Shown one piece after another: positions 18,953-28,585 of a DNA stretch of 29,527 nt. The DNA lies in IMG/VR virus record IMGVR_UViG_3300046804_000856, positions 1 through 29,527 of that record. One strand, 5' to 3'. The DNA comes from a virus. The stretch's first letter is position 1, and each line of letters starts with the position of its first letter. The position numbers were made by a program, and so were the translations under genes. The notes under the pieces are model-generated. The model was given only the letters and a program-made list of their open reading frames with translations, made no database searches and was not told where the DNA came from.

Positions 18953-20988
18953 TGCAGCAACCAAACAGCCCTCAGGTTGATAAATACCTGCGCATCGTCG
19001 GCGCCTATGACAGTGAATTTGCAAAATGGCTGGCGCGCACGAAGAAGCTGATTAAGCGATACCGTGATGATTCGCGCGGGCAAACGGGCAGTGAATCGGC
19101 GAAATTCAACATTTTGTGGAGCAACGTGCAGACGTTGATTCCCGCGGTGTACGCAAAATTGCCGAAAGCCGATGTAGGCCGGCGCTTTGGCGACAACGAC
19201 CAGGTAGGCCGGGTTGCCTCGCAAATCCTCGAGCGCGCGCTGGATTACGAAATTGAGCACTTCCCGACTTTCCGCAGCACGATGCGGATGGCCGTTGAAG
19301 ATCGATTCCTGGGTGGCCGCGGAACATCCTGGGTGCGGTATGAGCCGCACGTTGCGCCGATCGGCGTCGAGGATGACGGCGTATCGATCACCAGCGACAT
19401 AGAGCCTGGTGAAGGCGAGCCGAGCGAAGGCGAACCGCAGCAGCTCGAGCAGATCGAGTTTGAACGCTCGCCCGAAGATTATGTGCACTGGCGCGATTTC
19501 GGCCACTCCCAGGCGCGTACCTGGGAAGAAGTGACGCAGGTATGGCGCTGGGTGTACATGACCAAAGAGGCGCTTGAAGAGCGTTTCGGCAAGGAAGCCG
19601 CGGCCAAGATCCCGCTCGACCAGGGGCCGGAACCGCTCAACGCATACAACGAATCCAAGCGTGCCTACAACCGCGCCAAAGTGTGCGAGCTGTGGGACAA
19701 AGAACGTTTGAAGGTTGTTTGGTTTTGTAAGGGGCTGCCCAACATTATCGACGAGCGCGACGATCCGCTCGGCCTTGAGGGATTTTTCCCCTGCCCGCGA
19801 CCGCTTTATGCAACGACGACCTCGGATACCCTGGTGCCGGTGCCGGATTTCATTTTGTACCAAGACCAGGCGATGGAGCTCGACATTCTCTCGGATCGCA
19901 TCGACGGCCTGGTAAAAGCATTACGCGTGCGCGGCGTGTACGACGCCAGCCAGCCGACGTTGCAGCGCTTGCTCACGGAGGGTGACAACAATGCGCTTAT
20001 TCCAGTGGATAAATGGATGGCTTTCAGTGAGAAAGGCGGCCTTAAAGGCAGCATCGATCTCCTACCGATCGACACTATCGCCGCCGCTCTCCTCAACTGT
20101 TACCGCGCCCGAGAAGATATTAAATCGCAAATCTACGAAATCACCGGGATCAGCGACATTATCCGCGGTGCATCGTATGCCTCGGAAACGGCGACGGCCC
20201 AGCAGATAAAAGGGCAATATGCTGGCCTACGACTGCGCTCGATGCAGGAGGACGTAGCCCTATTTGCCTCCGAGATGATTCGTATTAAGGCGCAAATTAT
20301 GTGCCGGCATTACCAGGATCAGACGCTTGCGATGTATGCGGCGGTTGGGCAAATGACGCTTGCAGATCAGCAGCTGGTGCCCCAGGCCATGCAGCTGCTA
20401 CGCAACAATGTGCTGCGCAATTTCCGCATCGACATTGCGGCCGATAGCCTGGTGCAGATTGACGAGAACCAAAATAAGCAGGATCGGATGCAGTTCCTGC
20501 AGGCGTTTGGTGGTTTCCTCGCCCAGGCATTGCCAGTTGGCCAGGCCAGTCCCGAGATGGTGCCGATGATGATGGAGCTGCTGCGCTTCGGCATGCAGGC
20601 ATTTAAAGCTGCCCGACCGATCGAGGGGCAGATTGATGCAACGCTGCAGCAGCTGGTGCAGGCCGCTCAGCAACGCGGGCCCGATGGCGAACAGCAAGGC
20701 AAACAAGCCGAGCTGCAGGCCAAAGGCCAGATGGAAGCGAGCAAAATGCAGATGGATTCGGCGCTCCGCCAGGCTGAGATGCAGCACAAACTGCAGATGG
20801 AGCAGATGCGTGCGCAAACCGAAATGGCTATGCAGCAGCAAAAGATGGATTTTGAGGCCAGGCTCAAGGCCGCTGAGCTTCAATCCAAGCAAACCGCAGA
20901 CAAATACAAAGCCGATCTTGACGCGCAAACCCGGCTCATCATTGCGCAGATGGGCAAAACCATGCCGACGCCGCCATACGAACAATGA
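18952..20988 (+). CDS. portal protein (head-tail connector)
   Basis: 678 residues. The dodecameric portal is the DNA entry and exit ring of the head. The N-terminus (YDSEFAKWLARTKKLIKRYRDDSRG) leads into NILWSNVQTLIPAVYAKLPKADV (52-74), the characteristic portal core of podovirus-type connectors, and SYASETATAQQIKGQYAGLRL in the middle. From about residue 575 the chain is a long Met- and Gln-rich coiled coil (repeated QMxxALRQAEMQ, QMEQMRAQTEM), a barrel-like extension similar in nature to that of P22 portal. Located between terminase and scaffold, as in most tailed phages. Confidence 0.88.
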   Translation: MQQPNSPQVDKYLRIVGAYDSEFAKWLARTKKLIKRYRDDSRGQTGSESAKFNILWSNVQTLIPAVYAKLPKADVGRRFGDNDQVGRVASQILERALDYEIEHFPTFRSTMRMAVEDRFLGGRGTSWVRYEPHVAPIGVEDDGVSITSDIEPGEGEPSEGEPQQLEQIEFERSPEDYVHWRDFGHSQARTWEEVTQVWRWVYMTKEALEERFGKEAAAKIPLDQGPEPLNAYNESKRAYNRAKVCELWDKERLKVVWFCKGLPNIIDERDDPLGLEGFFPCPRPLYATTTSDTLVPVPDFILYQDQAMELDILSDRIDGLVKALRVRGVYDASQPTLQRLLTEGDNNALIPVDKWMAFSEKGGLKGSIDLLPIDTIAAALLNCYRAREDIKSQIYEITGISDIIRGASYASETATAQQIKGQYAGLRLRSMQEDVALFASEMIRIKAQIMCRHYQDQTLAMYAAVGQMTLADQQLVPQAMQLLRNNVLRNFRIDIAADSLVQIDENQNKQDRMQFLQAFGGFLAQALPVGQASPEMVPMMMELLRFGMQAFKAARPIEGQIDATLQQLVQAAQQRGPDGEQQGKQAELQAKGQMEASKMQMDSALRQAEMQHKLQMEQMRAQTEMAMQQQKMDFEARLKAAELQSKQTADKYKADLDAQTRLIIAQMGKTMPTPPYEQ

Positions 20989-21335
20989 AACGCACGTTTG
21001 TTTACATGGACGGTGAGTTCATTGAGCGTAAAAAAGACGCTAAAGGGCGTTATCACTACGTTATACCCGACATTCAGCCATACAAAAGCATGATTGACGG
21101 GCGCATGATTACCTCAAGATCTGAGCACCGCGCACATTTGCGGGCGAATGGCTGCATTGAGGTGGGCAACGAAGATCCGAGCAAACACATTCGGCGCGAT
21201 CGGGAGCAAAACTCGCGCCTTGACCGCATCCGGCATGAAGTTAACCAGCGCTTCACAAATGCCCAGGCGGATAAGGCACTCGCCAAGCTGCGAGATGACC
21301 TACGGTTTACTAACTTTCCCCACAGGAGAGGCTAA
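20985..21335 (+). CDS. conserved head-region protein
   Basis: 116 residues. MKRTFVYMDGEFIERKKDA, IPDIQPYKSMIDGRMITSRSEHRAH and LRANGCIEVGNED are clear blocks; the SRSEHRxHLRxNGCxEVGN pattern is common in phage proteins between portal and scaffold genes. A single Cys, no zinc motif. ATGA overlap with portal and TAATG with scaffold. Function unknown. Confidence 0.65.
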   Translation: MKRTFVYMDGEFIERKKDAKGRYHYVIPDIQPYKSMIDGRMITSRSEHRAHLRANGCIEVGNEDPSKHIRRDREQNSRLDRIRHEVNQRFTNAQADKALAKLRDDLRFTNFPHRRG

Positions 21336-22375
21336 TGACCGACGACATTAATACGATCACCGAGGCAGCGGGCAACACCCCGGCGCCAGAGGCAACCGAT
21401 CGTAAATCCATCCTCGAGCAAAAGTTTGATGCCGCTGAGCGAGGCGAAGATCCAGCCCCAGCTCGCCAGCGCGACGAATCTGGGCGATTTCGGGCCGCTA
21501 AAACGCCTGTAGAGGCCGAGGAGGCGTCCGAGAGCAACACCGATACCGCGGAGCCTGCCCTTTGGAAGCGGCCGCCTGCGAGCTGGAAAAAGGAATATCA
21601 CGAAGCCTGGGGCAAAGCCGATCCCAGGATGCAGGAGTACGTTTGGCAGCGCGAAGAACAGATGCGCTCCGGCGTCGAGAAAGTCATGTCCAAGGCGCAA
21701 TTTGCCGATGCAATGCAGCAGGCAATTGAACCCTATATGCCGACTATCCAGGGCATGGGTTTAACGCCCGAGCGTGCGGTGTCGGCGTTGATGGAAGCCG
21801 ATCACAAATTACGCACCAGCGATCCGCAGACGCGAACAGCGCTTTTTTACCAGCTGGCGCAGTCTTACGGCATCAACCTGGGCGCAGCTGCGCAACCAGG
21901 CGTGCAGCCAGGTGCAGTACCGCAACAGAGCGGCGTCGATCCGTTGGTTTGGCAGCTTCAAAACGAGCTCAACAACGTGCGCGGCGAAGTAATGGGCTGG
22001 AAACAGCAGCAGGAAATGCAGCAAAACCAGCAGCTATTGAACGAAATCAATCAATTTAGCCTAAAAGCAGAGCATTTCGAGGAAGTACGGCCGACGATGA
22101 TCCAGCTCCTACAGGGCGGGATGGCCGAAACCCTTGATGATGCTTACGATAAGGCAATTCGTCTCAATCCCGAGGTTGCAGAGCAGATCGCGCAGGCCCA
22201 ACAGGCCGAGGCCGCTGCAAAACAAGCCAAGGAATTGAACAAAGCCGCGAAAGCGGCAAGAGCAGCAGCAGTGAGTGTCAGAAGCGCTACACCAGGCGTT
22301 AACACGGCTCCAAAAGCGGCAACCCGTCGCGCGATCCTCGAGGAGGCTTTTGCCGAAACCGAGACGCGCTTGTAA
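21335..22375 (+). CDS. scaffolding protein
   Basis: 346 residues. Acidic, low-complexity N-terminus (TEAAGNTPAPEATDRKS, PAPARQRDESGRFRA), a central part with WKRPPASWKKEYHEAWGKADPRMQEYVWQREEQM (about 74-107), and a Gln/Ala-rich helical C-terminal end with Arg/Lys residues that could touch capsid. The composition and location immediately before major capsid are typical of an assembly scaffold of P22-like or T7-like phages. No protease domain is seen. Confidence 0.82.
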   Translation: MTDDINTITEAAGNTPAPEATDRKSILEQKFDAAERGEDPAPARQRDESGRFRAAKTPVEAEEASESNTDTAEPALWKRPPASWKKEYHEAWGKADPRMQEYVWQREEQMRSGVEKVMSKAQFADAMQQAIEPYMPTIQGMGLTPERAVSALMEADHKLRTSDPQTRTALFYQLAQSYGINLGAAAQPGVQPGAVPQQSGVDPLVWQLQNELNNVRGEVMGWKQQQEMQQNQQLLNEINQFSLKAEHFEEVRPTMIQLLQGGMAETLDDAYDKAIRLNPEVAEQIAQAQQAEAAAKQAKELNKAAKAARAAAVSVRSATPGVNTAPKAATRRAILEEAFAETETRL

Positions 22376-22398
22376 TTAACTGATGAAGGAGTAAAAAA

Positions 22399-23418
22399 AT
22401 GGCATTTGCCAACTCAAGCATCAGCGACATCATTGCCACGACCATTCAGAGCCGTAGCGGTGAGCTCGCTGACAACGTGACGAACAACAATGCGTTGCTT
22501 CGTCGCCTCAAGGACCGCGGGAACATTAAGACGTTCTCCGGCGGTAACGTGATTTTGCAAGAAATCATGTACAACGATCCGACCACCAACAACACCAACA
22601 GCTATTCCGGCTACGAAGTGTTGAACGTTGGTCAAAACAGCCCGATTTCGTCGGCGCAGTTCTCGATCACGCAGTACGCATCTGCCGTGACGATCTCTGG
22701 CCTCGAAATGATCCAAAACAGCGGCAAGGAAGCGATCATCGATCTGCTCGACGGCCGTATGGAAGTGGCCGAAGCCCAACTTGCCAACCGCATCAGCGGT
22801 GACTTGTATGGCGATGGCACCGGCAACGCGGGTAAGAACCTTACGGGTCTTGCTGCCGCTGTGCCGGATGATCCGACGACGGGCACCTACGGCGGCATCA
22901 ACCGCGCCGTGTGGTCGTTCTGGCAGTCCAAGGTGTTTGACGCATCGGTGAGCGGCAGTGGCGTGGTTTCGTCCACGACCATCCAGGGCTACATGGACGC
23001 CCTGGCCGTGCAGCTGATTCGCGGCACCGACAAGCCGGATCTGATCGTTGCGGACAATAACTACTACCGTTATTACTTGCAGTCGTTGCAAGCCATCCAG
23101 CGCATTACCGAGTCCGGCTCGGGCATGGCTGGCGCAGGCTTTGCGTCGCTCAAGTACTACGGTGCCGGCATGGCGTCTGACGTTGTGCTGGACGGTGGTA
23201 TCGGTTCCTCGACCTATAACAGCGGTTCGGGTAACGCGAATCACATGTGGTTCTTGAATACCAAGTACCTGATGTTCCGCCCCCACAAGGATCGTAATTT
23301 CGTTCCGATTGGTGGTGAGCGCCAGGCCGTCAACCAAGACGCCATCGTGAAACTGATTGGCTGGGCAGGCAATTTGACTTGCTCGGGCAGCCAGTTCCAG
23401 GGCGTGTTGATCGACTAA
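22399..23418 (+). CDS. major capsid protein
   Basis: 339 residues. Starts MAFANSSISDIIATTIQSRS with strong ribosome binding site AAGGAG. Blocks NNNALLRRLKDRGNIKTFSGG, NVILQEIMYNDPTTN, SAQFSITQYASAVTISGLEMIQN and LANRISGDLYGDG read as an HK97-fold coat of the type found in podoviruses; the C-terminal part includes WFLNTKYLMFRPHKDRNFVPIG. No N-terminal delta domain, in keeping with a separate scaffold gene. Confidence 0.92.
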   Translation: MAFANSSISDIIATTIQSRSGELADNVTNNNALLRRLKDRGNIKTFSGGNVILQEIMYNDPTTNNTNSYSGYEVLNVGQNSPISSAQFSITQYASAVTISGLEMIQNSGKEAIIDLLDGRMEVAEAQLANRISGDLYGDGTGNAGKNLTGLAAAVPDDPTTGTYGGINRAVWSFWQSKVFDASVSGSGVVSSTTIQGYMDALAVQLIRGTDKPDLIVADNNYYRYYLQSLQAIQRITESGSGMAGAGFASLKYYGAGMASDVVLDGGIGSSTYNSGSGNANHMWFLNTKYLMFRPHKDRNFVPIGGERQAVNQDAIVKLIGWAGNLTCSGSQFQGVLID

Positions 23419-23430
23419 GGGGTAACGAAA

Positions 23431-23907
23431 ATGGCAATTTCTACTAGTAATTTGATTGGCGTTTCCCTCGGTTCATCCGACACCTCGGCGTCGTTCAAGC
23501 TCGGCACGGTGGTTAACCTCGACGATGGCGGCCAGGCCGTTTACGTCCAGGCAGCTTCCGACTGCGCGACGAACGTTGCGGTTTCGGTAAAGGGCGACAA
23601 CACCGTGGTGCCGATCACCACGACTAACGCGGCGCAGAGCAAAGTCATTGGTTTTGCTCAGACCTCGATTGCCTCGGCCAGCTATGGCTGGGTGCAACTC
23701 GGTGGTAAGCCGGTTGTGAAACTGGCTGCATCGTGTTTGCCGTATGTGCCGCTTTTTACGACGAGCACCGCCGGCACGCTTGATGACGCCACCGTAACTG
23801 GCGGCCTGGTCGAAGGCATTGTTGCCCTCACCACGGCGTCGGGCGCGACCGCTCTGACCTGCGTTGCGGGCTACCCGCACGTTGCGACGGGCGTGGTGGG
23901 CTTCTAA
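23431..23907 (+). CDS. probable capsid decoration protein
   Basis: 158 residues, beta-rich, with Gly/Ala/Thr/Val repeats: SFKLGTVVNLDDGGQAVYVQ, VPITTTNAAQSKVIGFAQTS, GWVQLGGKPVVKLAA, VALTTASGATALTCVAGYP. It follows the major capsid gene by 12 bases and has the composition of head-stabilising or decoration proteins. No specific fold is certain. Confidence 0.65.
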   Translation: MAISTSNLIGVSLGSSDTSASFKLGTVVNLDDGGQAVYVQAASDCATNVAVSVKGDNTVVPITTTNAAQSKVIGFAQTSIASASYGWVQLGGKPVVKLAASCLPYVPLFTTSTAGTLDDATVTGGLVEGIVALTTASGATALTCVAGYPHVATGVVGF

Positions 23908-23909
23908 CG

Positions 23910-24686
23910 ATGCAACCCCTGGAGATCACGGTCCAGCCGGCAGGAACGCCTGAGGAGCTTGGCTCCAATATTCGTTCGGCCCTGGATCGTGGTCTGCCAG
24001 AATTGGCCCTCGCTCCGATCAAGCACGATGGAACTATGGTGCTGGTCGCGAGCGGGTGGTCAATGCCAAGCTTTATCGATCAAATCCGCGCGCACCGCAA
24101 AGCTGGGCGCCCAATTGTGGCTATAAAGGCCGCACACGATTTCCTGGTTGAAAATGGCGTCCACCCCGATCTGTGGGTCAACCTTGATCCGCGCGACCGC
24201 ACAAACGGTATACAGCGGTTAAGCGACCATACGGTATACATGCCCTCCTCGAGGTGCCCGCCGTCTACGTTTGACTACTTGAAAGGCAAGAAAATCTTGC
24301 TATGGCATTCCTGGGCGGAAGGCGCAGAAATGACGGCTATCGGGCCCGGCAAGTTAGCGATTGGCGGCGGGACGACCTCGGGGTTACGCGCCATCAACAT
24401 TGGTTACATTTTAGGGTTTCGTAAATTTGAGCTGTATGGATACGACAGCTGCAACGATGCAAGCGGCAACAAGCGATTTACGGGCGACAAAACAGGCCCG
24501 GCAATTGACATTTTTGTAGGCGGCCCAACCGGCAAGAAATTCAATTGCAACATGGCTATGGCGCAACAGGCCAACGAATTTCAGAAAATTTATGAGGTTA
24601 TGGCCGACGTAAACATCAACGCGCACGGCCCAGGCCTCATTGCGGAGATCTTGCGCGTGCGGCGCGAACGCCAGATGGCGGCATAA
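23910..24686 (+). CDS. DUF115 (Maf-type) glycosyltransferase-like protein
   Basis: 258 residues. GTMVLVASGWSMPSFIDQI (about 41-59), HDFLVENGVHPDLWVNLDPRD (75-95) and IGGGTTSGLRAINIGYILGFRKFELYGYD (149-177) are the hallmark blocks of DUF115, the family of bacterial Maf motility-associated glycosyltransferases and MptE-like enzymes. In flagellin systems Maf proteins put nonulosonic acids on Ser/Thr. Here it is a single gene between the decoration and head-fibre genes, so it may glycosylate virion proteins; inference only. Start ATG 23910 is two bases after the preceding stop. Confidence 0.75.
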   Translation: MQPLEITVQPAGTPEELGSNIRSALDRGLPELALAPIKHDGTMVLVASGWSMPSFIDQIRAHRKAGRPIVAIKAAHDFLVENGVHPDLWVNLDPRDRTNGIQRLSDHTVYMPSSRCPPSTFDYLKGKKILLWHSWAEGAEMTAIGPGKLAIGGGTTSGLRAINIGYILGFRKFELYGYDSCNDASGNKRFTGDKTGPAIDIFVGGPTGKKFNCNMAMAQQANEFQKIYEVMADVNINAHGPGLIAEILRVRRERQMAA

Positions 24687-25513
24687 TGGCCATCCCGTCA
24701 CGCGTACTCGGCTCCGGCGTTAATTCGCTCTCCACCATTTCGATTTGCGGCGATGGCAATGCAGCGGTGTCGGCCGCGGGCACCTCGGCAGGCAATGCCA
24801 CAGCGCTGACCTACGTTTACAACAACGTCAGCACGGTCGCCTCAAGCACCGGCGTTAAATTACCGCCAACCGAAATGGGCGAAACCATTTGGATCACCAA
24901 CTCGGGCGCCAATGCGCTGACGGTTTACCCCTACGAATCCACAACGCAGATCGATGGCGGTTCATCGGCTACGGTCAACATCGCTTGCTCGGCTGCATTT
25001 TATGCAGTCAGCAACAGCCGCTGGGAAGGGCTGCAGGGGTTTAACTCTGCCGTGCCGATCCTGCATTACGGCGCGTTTAGCGATACAACAATTCAGACGG
25101 CGGCATCGATTAACACCGCCTACGCTATGACGTTTAACACCACGGATGCGTCAAACGGCGTAAACAGAGGCTCGCCTACGTCGCATTTGGTCGTAGACGA
25201 TCAAGGCGTGTACAACGTGCAATTTTCGGCTCAGCTTGATGAAACCTCGGGCGGCACGGCAAACGTCTACATTTGGCTGCGTAAAAACGGCAGCAATGTG
25301 GCTAACACCGCGAGCACGGTTGCTTTGCAAGGCACCTCGGCGCGCACCGTTGCAGCCTGGAATTTTGTCATCGGTTTAGAGCCCAATGATTATGTGCAAC
25401 TGATGTGGGCGGCAGACTCAACAAACGTTAGAATCCTGGCAGCCAGCGCCACAAGCGTATGGCCCGCGATTCCGTCAGTGATTTGTACCGTCACCCAGGT
25501 CAACAATCTCTAG
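24686..25513 (+). CDS. structural (head fibre-like) protein with jelly-roll C-terminus
   Basis: 275 residues. The N-terminal part (MAIPSRVLGSGVNSLSTISI, TYVYNNVSTVASSTGVKLPPT, EMGETIWITNSGANALTVYP) resembles phage structural domains. From about residue 125 a TNF/C1q-like jelly roll follows: YGAFSDTTIQTAASINTAYA, DDQGVYNVQFSAQLDE, VYIWLRKNGSNVANT, NFVIGLEPNDYVQLMWAADS, PAIPSVICTVTQV. This C-terminal module is frequent in phage fibres and adhesins. Directly after the DUF115 gene with a TAATG overlap, suggesting coupled synthesis. Ser/Thr-rich, so a candidate glycosylation target. Confidence 0.75.
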   Translation: MAIPSRVLGSGVNSLSTISICGDGNAAVSAAGTSAGNATALTYVYNNVSTVASSTGVKLPPTEMGETIWITNSGANALTVYPYESTTQIDGGSSATVNIACSAAFYAVSNSRWEGLQGFNSAVPILHYGAFSDTTIQTAASINTAYAMTFNTTDASNGVNRGSPTSHLVVDDQGVYNVQFSAQLDETSGGTANVYIWLRKNGSNVANTASTVALQGTSARTVAAWNFVIGLEPNDYVQLMWAADSTNVRILAASATSVWPAIPSVICTVTQVNNL

Positions 25514-25539
25514 CCCCAATCCCCACAGGAGCAAGGAAA

Positions 25540-26094
25540 ATGCCTCTTGATAGCGACATTAACAACGCCGATGCCCAGCTGCATGTCGAGTTTTTTGTGC
25601 GCGATGACGGCCCCAATAAGGGCAAAACGTACATCCGCATTCAAACGCCTGGCGACAAGACCAACATTATCGAACAGCCTGCCAAAGACCATCATCGTGA
25701 GCGGTTTCCGCGGCAATGGTTGTATTACCAGATGCAGCAAAACGAAAGCGAGGCCGCTCAGATCGGCACCCCGTTTTCGCAGTGGCTGGCGGATGCGCCG
25801 GAGGACATTACGCGCGACCAGATCGCCGAACTTTCGATCCTGAAGTTTATGACCGTCGAGCAACTTGCCCTGGCGTCGGATTCGCAATTGCAGCGTGTTG
25901 GCATGGGAGGCACCGGGCTACGAGAGCGCGCGCGCATGTATTTGCAGCGCAAGAATCGTTCGGAAGCCAGCGCCGAGCTCGAGGACACCAAGAAACAGCT
26001 TGCAGATTTGCAAGCGCAAATGGCACAACTGATTGCGGTTAAAGATCCGCGCCCGCGCGGCAGACCGCCTAAAGAGATAGCAACCGAGGGATAG
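25540..26094 (+). CDS. conserved phage protein with C-terminal coiled coil
   Basis: 184 residues from ATG 25540, chosen for CAGGAGCAAGG upstream; frames from 25459 lie within the previous gene. Blocks: HVEFFVRDDGPNKGKTYIRI, RFPRQWLYYQMQQNESEAAQ, IGTPFSQWLADAPEDITRDQ, a helical pair, then a coiled coil (LEDTKKQLADLQAQMAQL) and a tail PRPRGRPPKE resembling an AT-hook. Its position before the connector protein suggests a head-completion or scaffold-related role; function unknown. Confidence 0.65.
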   Translation: MPLDSDINNADAQLHVEFFVRDDGPNKGKTYIRIQTPGDKTNIIEQPAKDHHRERFPRQWLYYQMQQNESEAAQIGTPFSQWLADAPEDITRDQIAELSILKFMTVEQLALASDSQLQRVGMGGTGLRERARMYLQRKNRSEASAELEDTKKQLADLQAQMAQLIAVKDPRPRGRPPKEIATEG

Positions 26095-26096
26095 CC

Positions 26097-27008
26097 ATGG
26101 GCAGCACGATGATTCAGCTTATCCAGCAATGTACGAATGAGCTGGGTATCCCGACGCCCGCAACCGTGGCCGGCAACCAAAGCCAGGAAACGGTGCAGCT
26201 GCTCGCGTTGATGAACGCGACCGGGTACGAGCTGTTGCGTCGAGCTGAATGGCGAGAGCTGACCAGGCAACATACGTTTTACACCGAGGCGACCACAGCG
26301 ACCGGCAGCTGGGTGAATGGCGTAGCCGCGATTACCGGCCTGGCGTCAACAACGGGGCTGTCAACGTCCTACCAGGTGCAAGGGGTTGGCATTCCCAATG
26401 CCACTTACATCACCTCAGTAGGCCCAACCTCGGTGACGTTAAATTACCAAACCACCGCAACAGTGGTGAACGGCCAGGCGATTTTCCAAAAAGTTAAGTA
26501 CGATTTGCCGGCGGATTACTACAGCACGGTTAACCGTACCCATTGGGACAAATCCAAGCGCTGGGAAATGCTCGGCCCCGAGAGTCCACAACAATGGGAA
26601 TGGCTGCTCTCGGGCTACATTAGTACCGGCCCGCGCATCCGTTGGCGTTTGCTCGGCCAATACTTCCAAATTTGGCCAGGCATGAACGCAGGCGAGCTCC
26701 TGGGCTTTGAATATCGCAGCAAAGGCTGGGCTTACGCTGCTGATGGCACGGTTAAAAACAGCTTTACGGCGGATACGGATACTTGCATTTATCCCGACCG
26801 CGTAATGGTTCTATCGACCAAGCTCAAGTATTTTGAAGCTAAGGGCTTTGATACGACGGCGCTCTATCGCGATTACTTGATGGAGCTTGAGACGGCGATG
26901 GCGCAGGATCTTGCGGCAGCTAACTTATCGTTTGCGCCGCGGCCTGGCACGGTGTTGATCGGTTACGACAATATCCCCGATAGCGGCTACGGTACCGAGA
27001 GCACCTAA
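26097..27008 (+). CDS. head-tail connector / tail tubular protein A-like
   Basis: 303 residues. TMIQLIQQCTNELGIPTPAT at the N-terminus, LLALMNATGYELLRRAEWREL (about 40-60), KVKYDLPADYYSTVNRTHW, WEMLGPESPQQWEWLLSG and IWPGMNAGELLGFEYRSKGW, YPDRVMVLSTKLKYFEAKGFD. This is a familiar podovirus adaptor pattern (gp4/gp11-like) that docks beneath the portal. A Thr/Ser-rich insert occurs at about 65-130. TAATG overlap with the next gene. Confidence 0.7.
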   Translation: MGSTMIQLIQQCTNELGIPTPATVAGNQSQETVQLLALMNATGYELLRRAEWRELTRQHTFYTEATTATGSWVNGVAAITGLASTTGLSTSYQVQGVGIPNATYITSVGPTSVTLNYQTTATVVNGQAIFQKVKYDLPADYYSTVNRTHWDKSKRWEMLGPESPQQWEWLLSGYISTGPRIRWRLLGQYFQIWPGMNAGELLGFEYRSKGWAYAADGTVKNSFTADTDTCIYPDRVMVLSTKLKYFEAKGFDTTALYRDYLMELETAMAQDLAAANLSFAPRPGTVLIGYDNIPDSGYGTEST

Positions 27009-28585
27009 TGGCCTCCCCGGTACGCCGCAGCAGGCTGATTCAGCGCACCCAGGCGAATGTGGCTTCATTGCCGGCGCCAGTGGGTGGTTGGAACGCTCGA
27101 GACGCGTTGGCCAACATGGCGCCAACCGATGCCGTTACCCTGGATAATCTTTTCCCAGGTGTTTCGAGCGTTACGTTGCGCGGCGGGTATGAAAAACACG
27201 CCACCGGCATGACCGGGCAAGTCGAAACGCTGATGACGTACAACGCCGGTGCCAGTAGCAAACTGTATGCGGTTGTCGGCGGCAAAATTTATGACGTAAC
27301 GACGGCGGGCGCTGTAGGCGCGGCCAAGGTGACCGGGTTATCTAATAGCCGTTGGGAATACACCAACATCACTACCTCGGGCGGCAGTTATTTGTATGCC
27401 GCGAACGGGGTTGATAAACCGTTGTTGTTTGATGGCACGACCTGGACGGCCATCGATGGCGCATCGACGCCTGCCATTACGGGCGTTACCACCACCAGTT
27501 TAATTTCGCCGGTGTTGTTTAAAAACCGCATTTGGTTTATTCAAAAAGACACGCTGAAAGCTTGGTATTTGCCTACGGCGTCAGTGGGCGGTGCAGCTGC
27601 AGTGCTCGATTTGTCGTCGGTTGCGCATTTGGGCGGCAATTTGATTGCCATGGCGGCCTGGACGATTGATGCGGGTTACGGCGTTGACGATAACCTGGTG
27701 TTTGTCACCGACCAGGGCGAAGTGATTGTTTACCGCGGCACCGATCCCTCGAGCGCATCGACCTGGGCGTTGATCGGCGTTTGGATCGTCGGCGCGCCTA
27801 TTTCTAAACGGTGTTTGCTAAAGTACGGCGGCGATCTGCTAGTGCTGACGCTCGATGGCTTGATCCCAATGGCTTCAGCACTGCAATCCTCGCGGCTTGA
27901 TCCAAACGTTGCACTATCCGACAAGATCCAGGGTGCATTTGCTGCAGCGGCCAAAGCGTATAAAAACAACTTTGGCTGGGGCATGTTGTATCACCCGCTA
28001 AACAATGCGCTGATCGTCAATATCCCGCAAACGACCGGCGGTCAAGTGCAATTTGTGATGAACAACATCACCAAAGCCTGGTGCCGATTTACCAACTGGA
28101 ATGCGAATTGCTGGGCGAGCTTGAACGATAAGCCATATTTTGGCGGTAACGGATATGTGGCAGAAGCGTGGACCACTGATGTTGGCACAAGCGGTTTCGA
28201 TGACGATGGCGAAGTTATTAATACTCGAGCGCTGCAAGCATTTAATTATTTTGAGACGCGCGGCGTCATTAAGTATTTCACCCGCGGGCGTGTTACGACT
28301 TATACCAATGGGCAACCAACGGTAGGCGTTGGGATCGCGGTTGATTTTCAAACAGACGATTACCTTGGCGCGCTGTCTTTTGTGCCAACAGCGTATGGGC
28401 TTTGGGATGTTGGGTTATTTGACCAGGCGATTTGGGGCACAAATCAAATTGCAAACAACAACGTTATTGGGTTAAGCGGCATTGGTTATTGCGGCGGCAT
28501 CATTTTTAACAGCAGCAGCAAAAACGTGTCGCTTGAGTGGGCATCAACCGATGTGGTGTATCAGCTAGGATGGGCTGGAATATAG
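27008..28585 (+). CDS. tail nozzle / stabilisation-like protein
   Basis: 525 residues. SLPAPVGGWNARDALANM (about 20-37), PTDAVTLDNLFPGVSSVTLRGGYE, then a long series of beta segments (LYAVVGGKIYDVT, YLYAANGVDKPLLFDG, KTRIWFIQ-like pattern at KNRIWFIQKDTL, YTRIL-type strands), suggesting a propeller or beta-stack. It follows the connector gene and fits P22 gp10-like packaging stabilisers or a T7 gp12-like nozzle; which one is uncertain. Confidence 0.68.
   Translation: MASPVRRSRLIQRTQANVASLPAPVGGWNARDALANMAPTDAVTLDNLFPGVSSVTLRGGYEKHATGMTGQVETLMTYNAGASSKLYAVVGGKIYDVTTAGAVGAAKVTGLSNSRWEYTNITTSGGSYLYAANGVDKPLLFDGTTWTAIDGASTPAITGVTTTSLISPVLFKNRIWFIQKDTLKAWYLPTASVGGAAAVLDLSSVAHLGGNLIAMAAWTIDAGYGVDDNLVFVTDQGEVIVYRGTDPSSASTWALIGVWIVGAPISKRCLLKYGGDLLVLTLDGLIPMASALQSSRLDPNVALSDKIQGAFAAAAKAYKNNFGWGMLYHPLNNALIVNIPQTTGGQVQFVMNNITKAWCRFTNWNANCWASLNDKPYFGGNGYVAEAWTTDVGTSGFDDDGEVINTRALQAFNYFETRGVIKYFTRGRVTTYTNGQPTVGVGIAVDFQTDDYLGALSFVPTAYGLWDVGLFDQAIWGTNQIANNNVIGLSGIGYCGGIIFNSSSKNVSLEWASTDVVYQLGWAGI

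Noticed and set aside
18730-19863. 377-codon antisense frame opposite the portal gene.
   Set aside because: It lies opposite two convincing genes, has no promoter or RBS, and encodes no recognisable domain.
22414-23337. 307-codon antisense frame opposite the major capsid gene.
   Set aside because: Shadow frame generated by the codon bias of a highly expressed structural gene.
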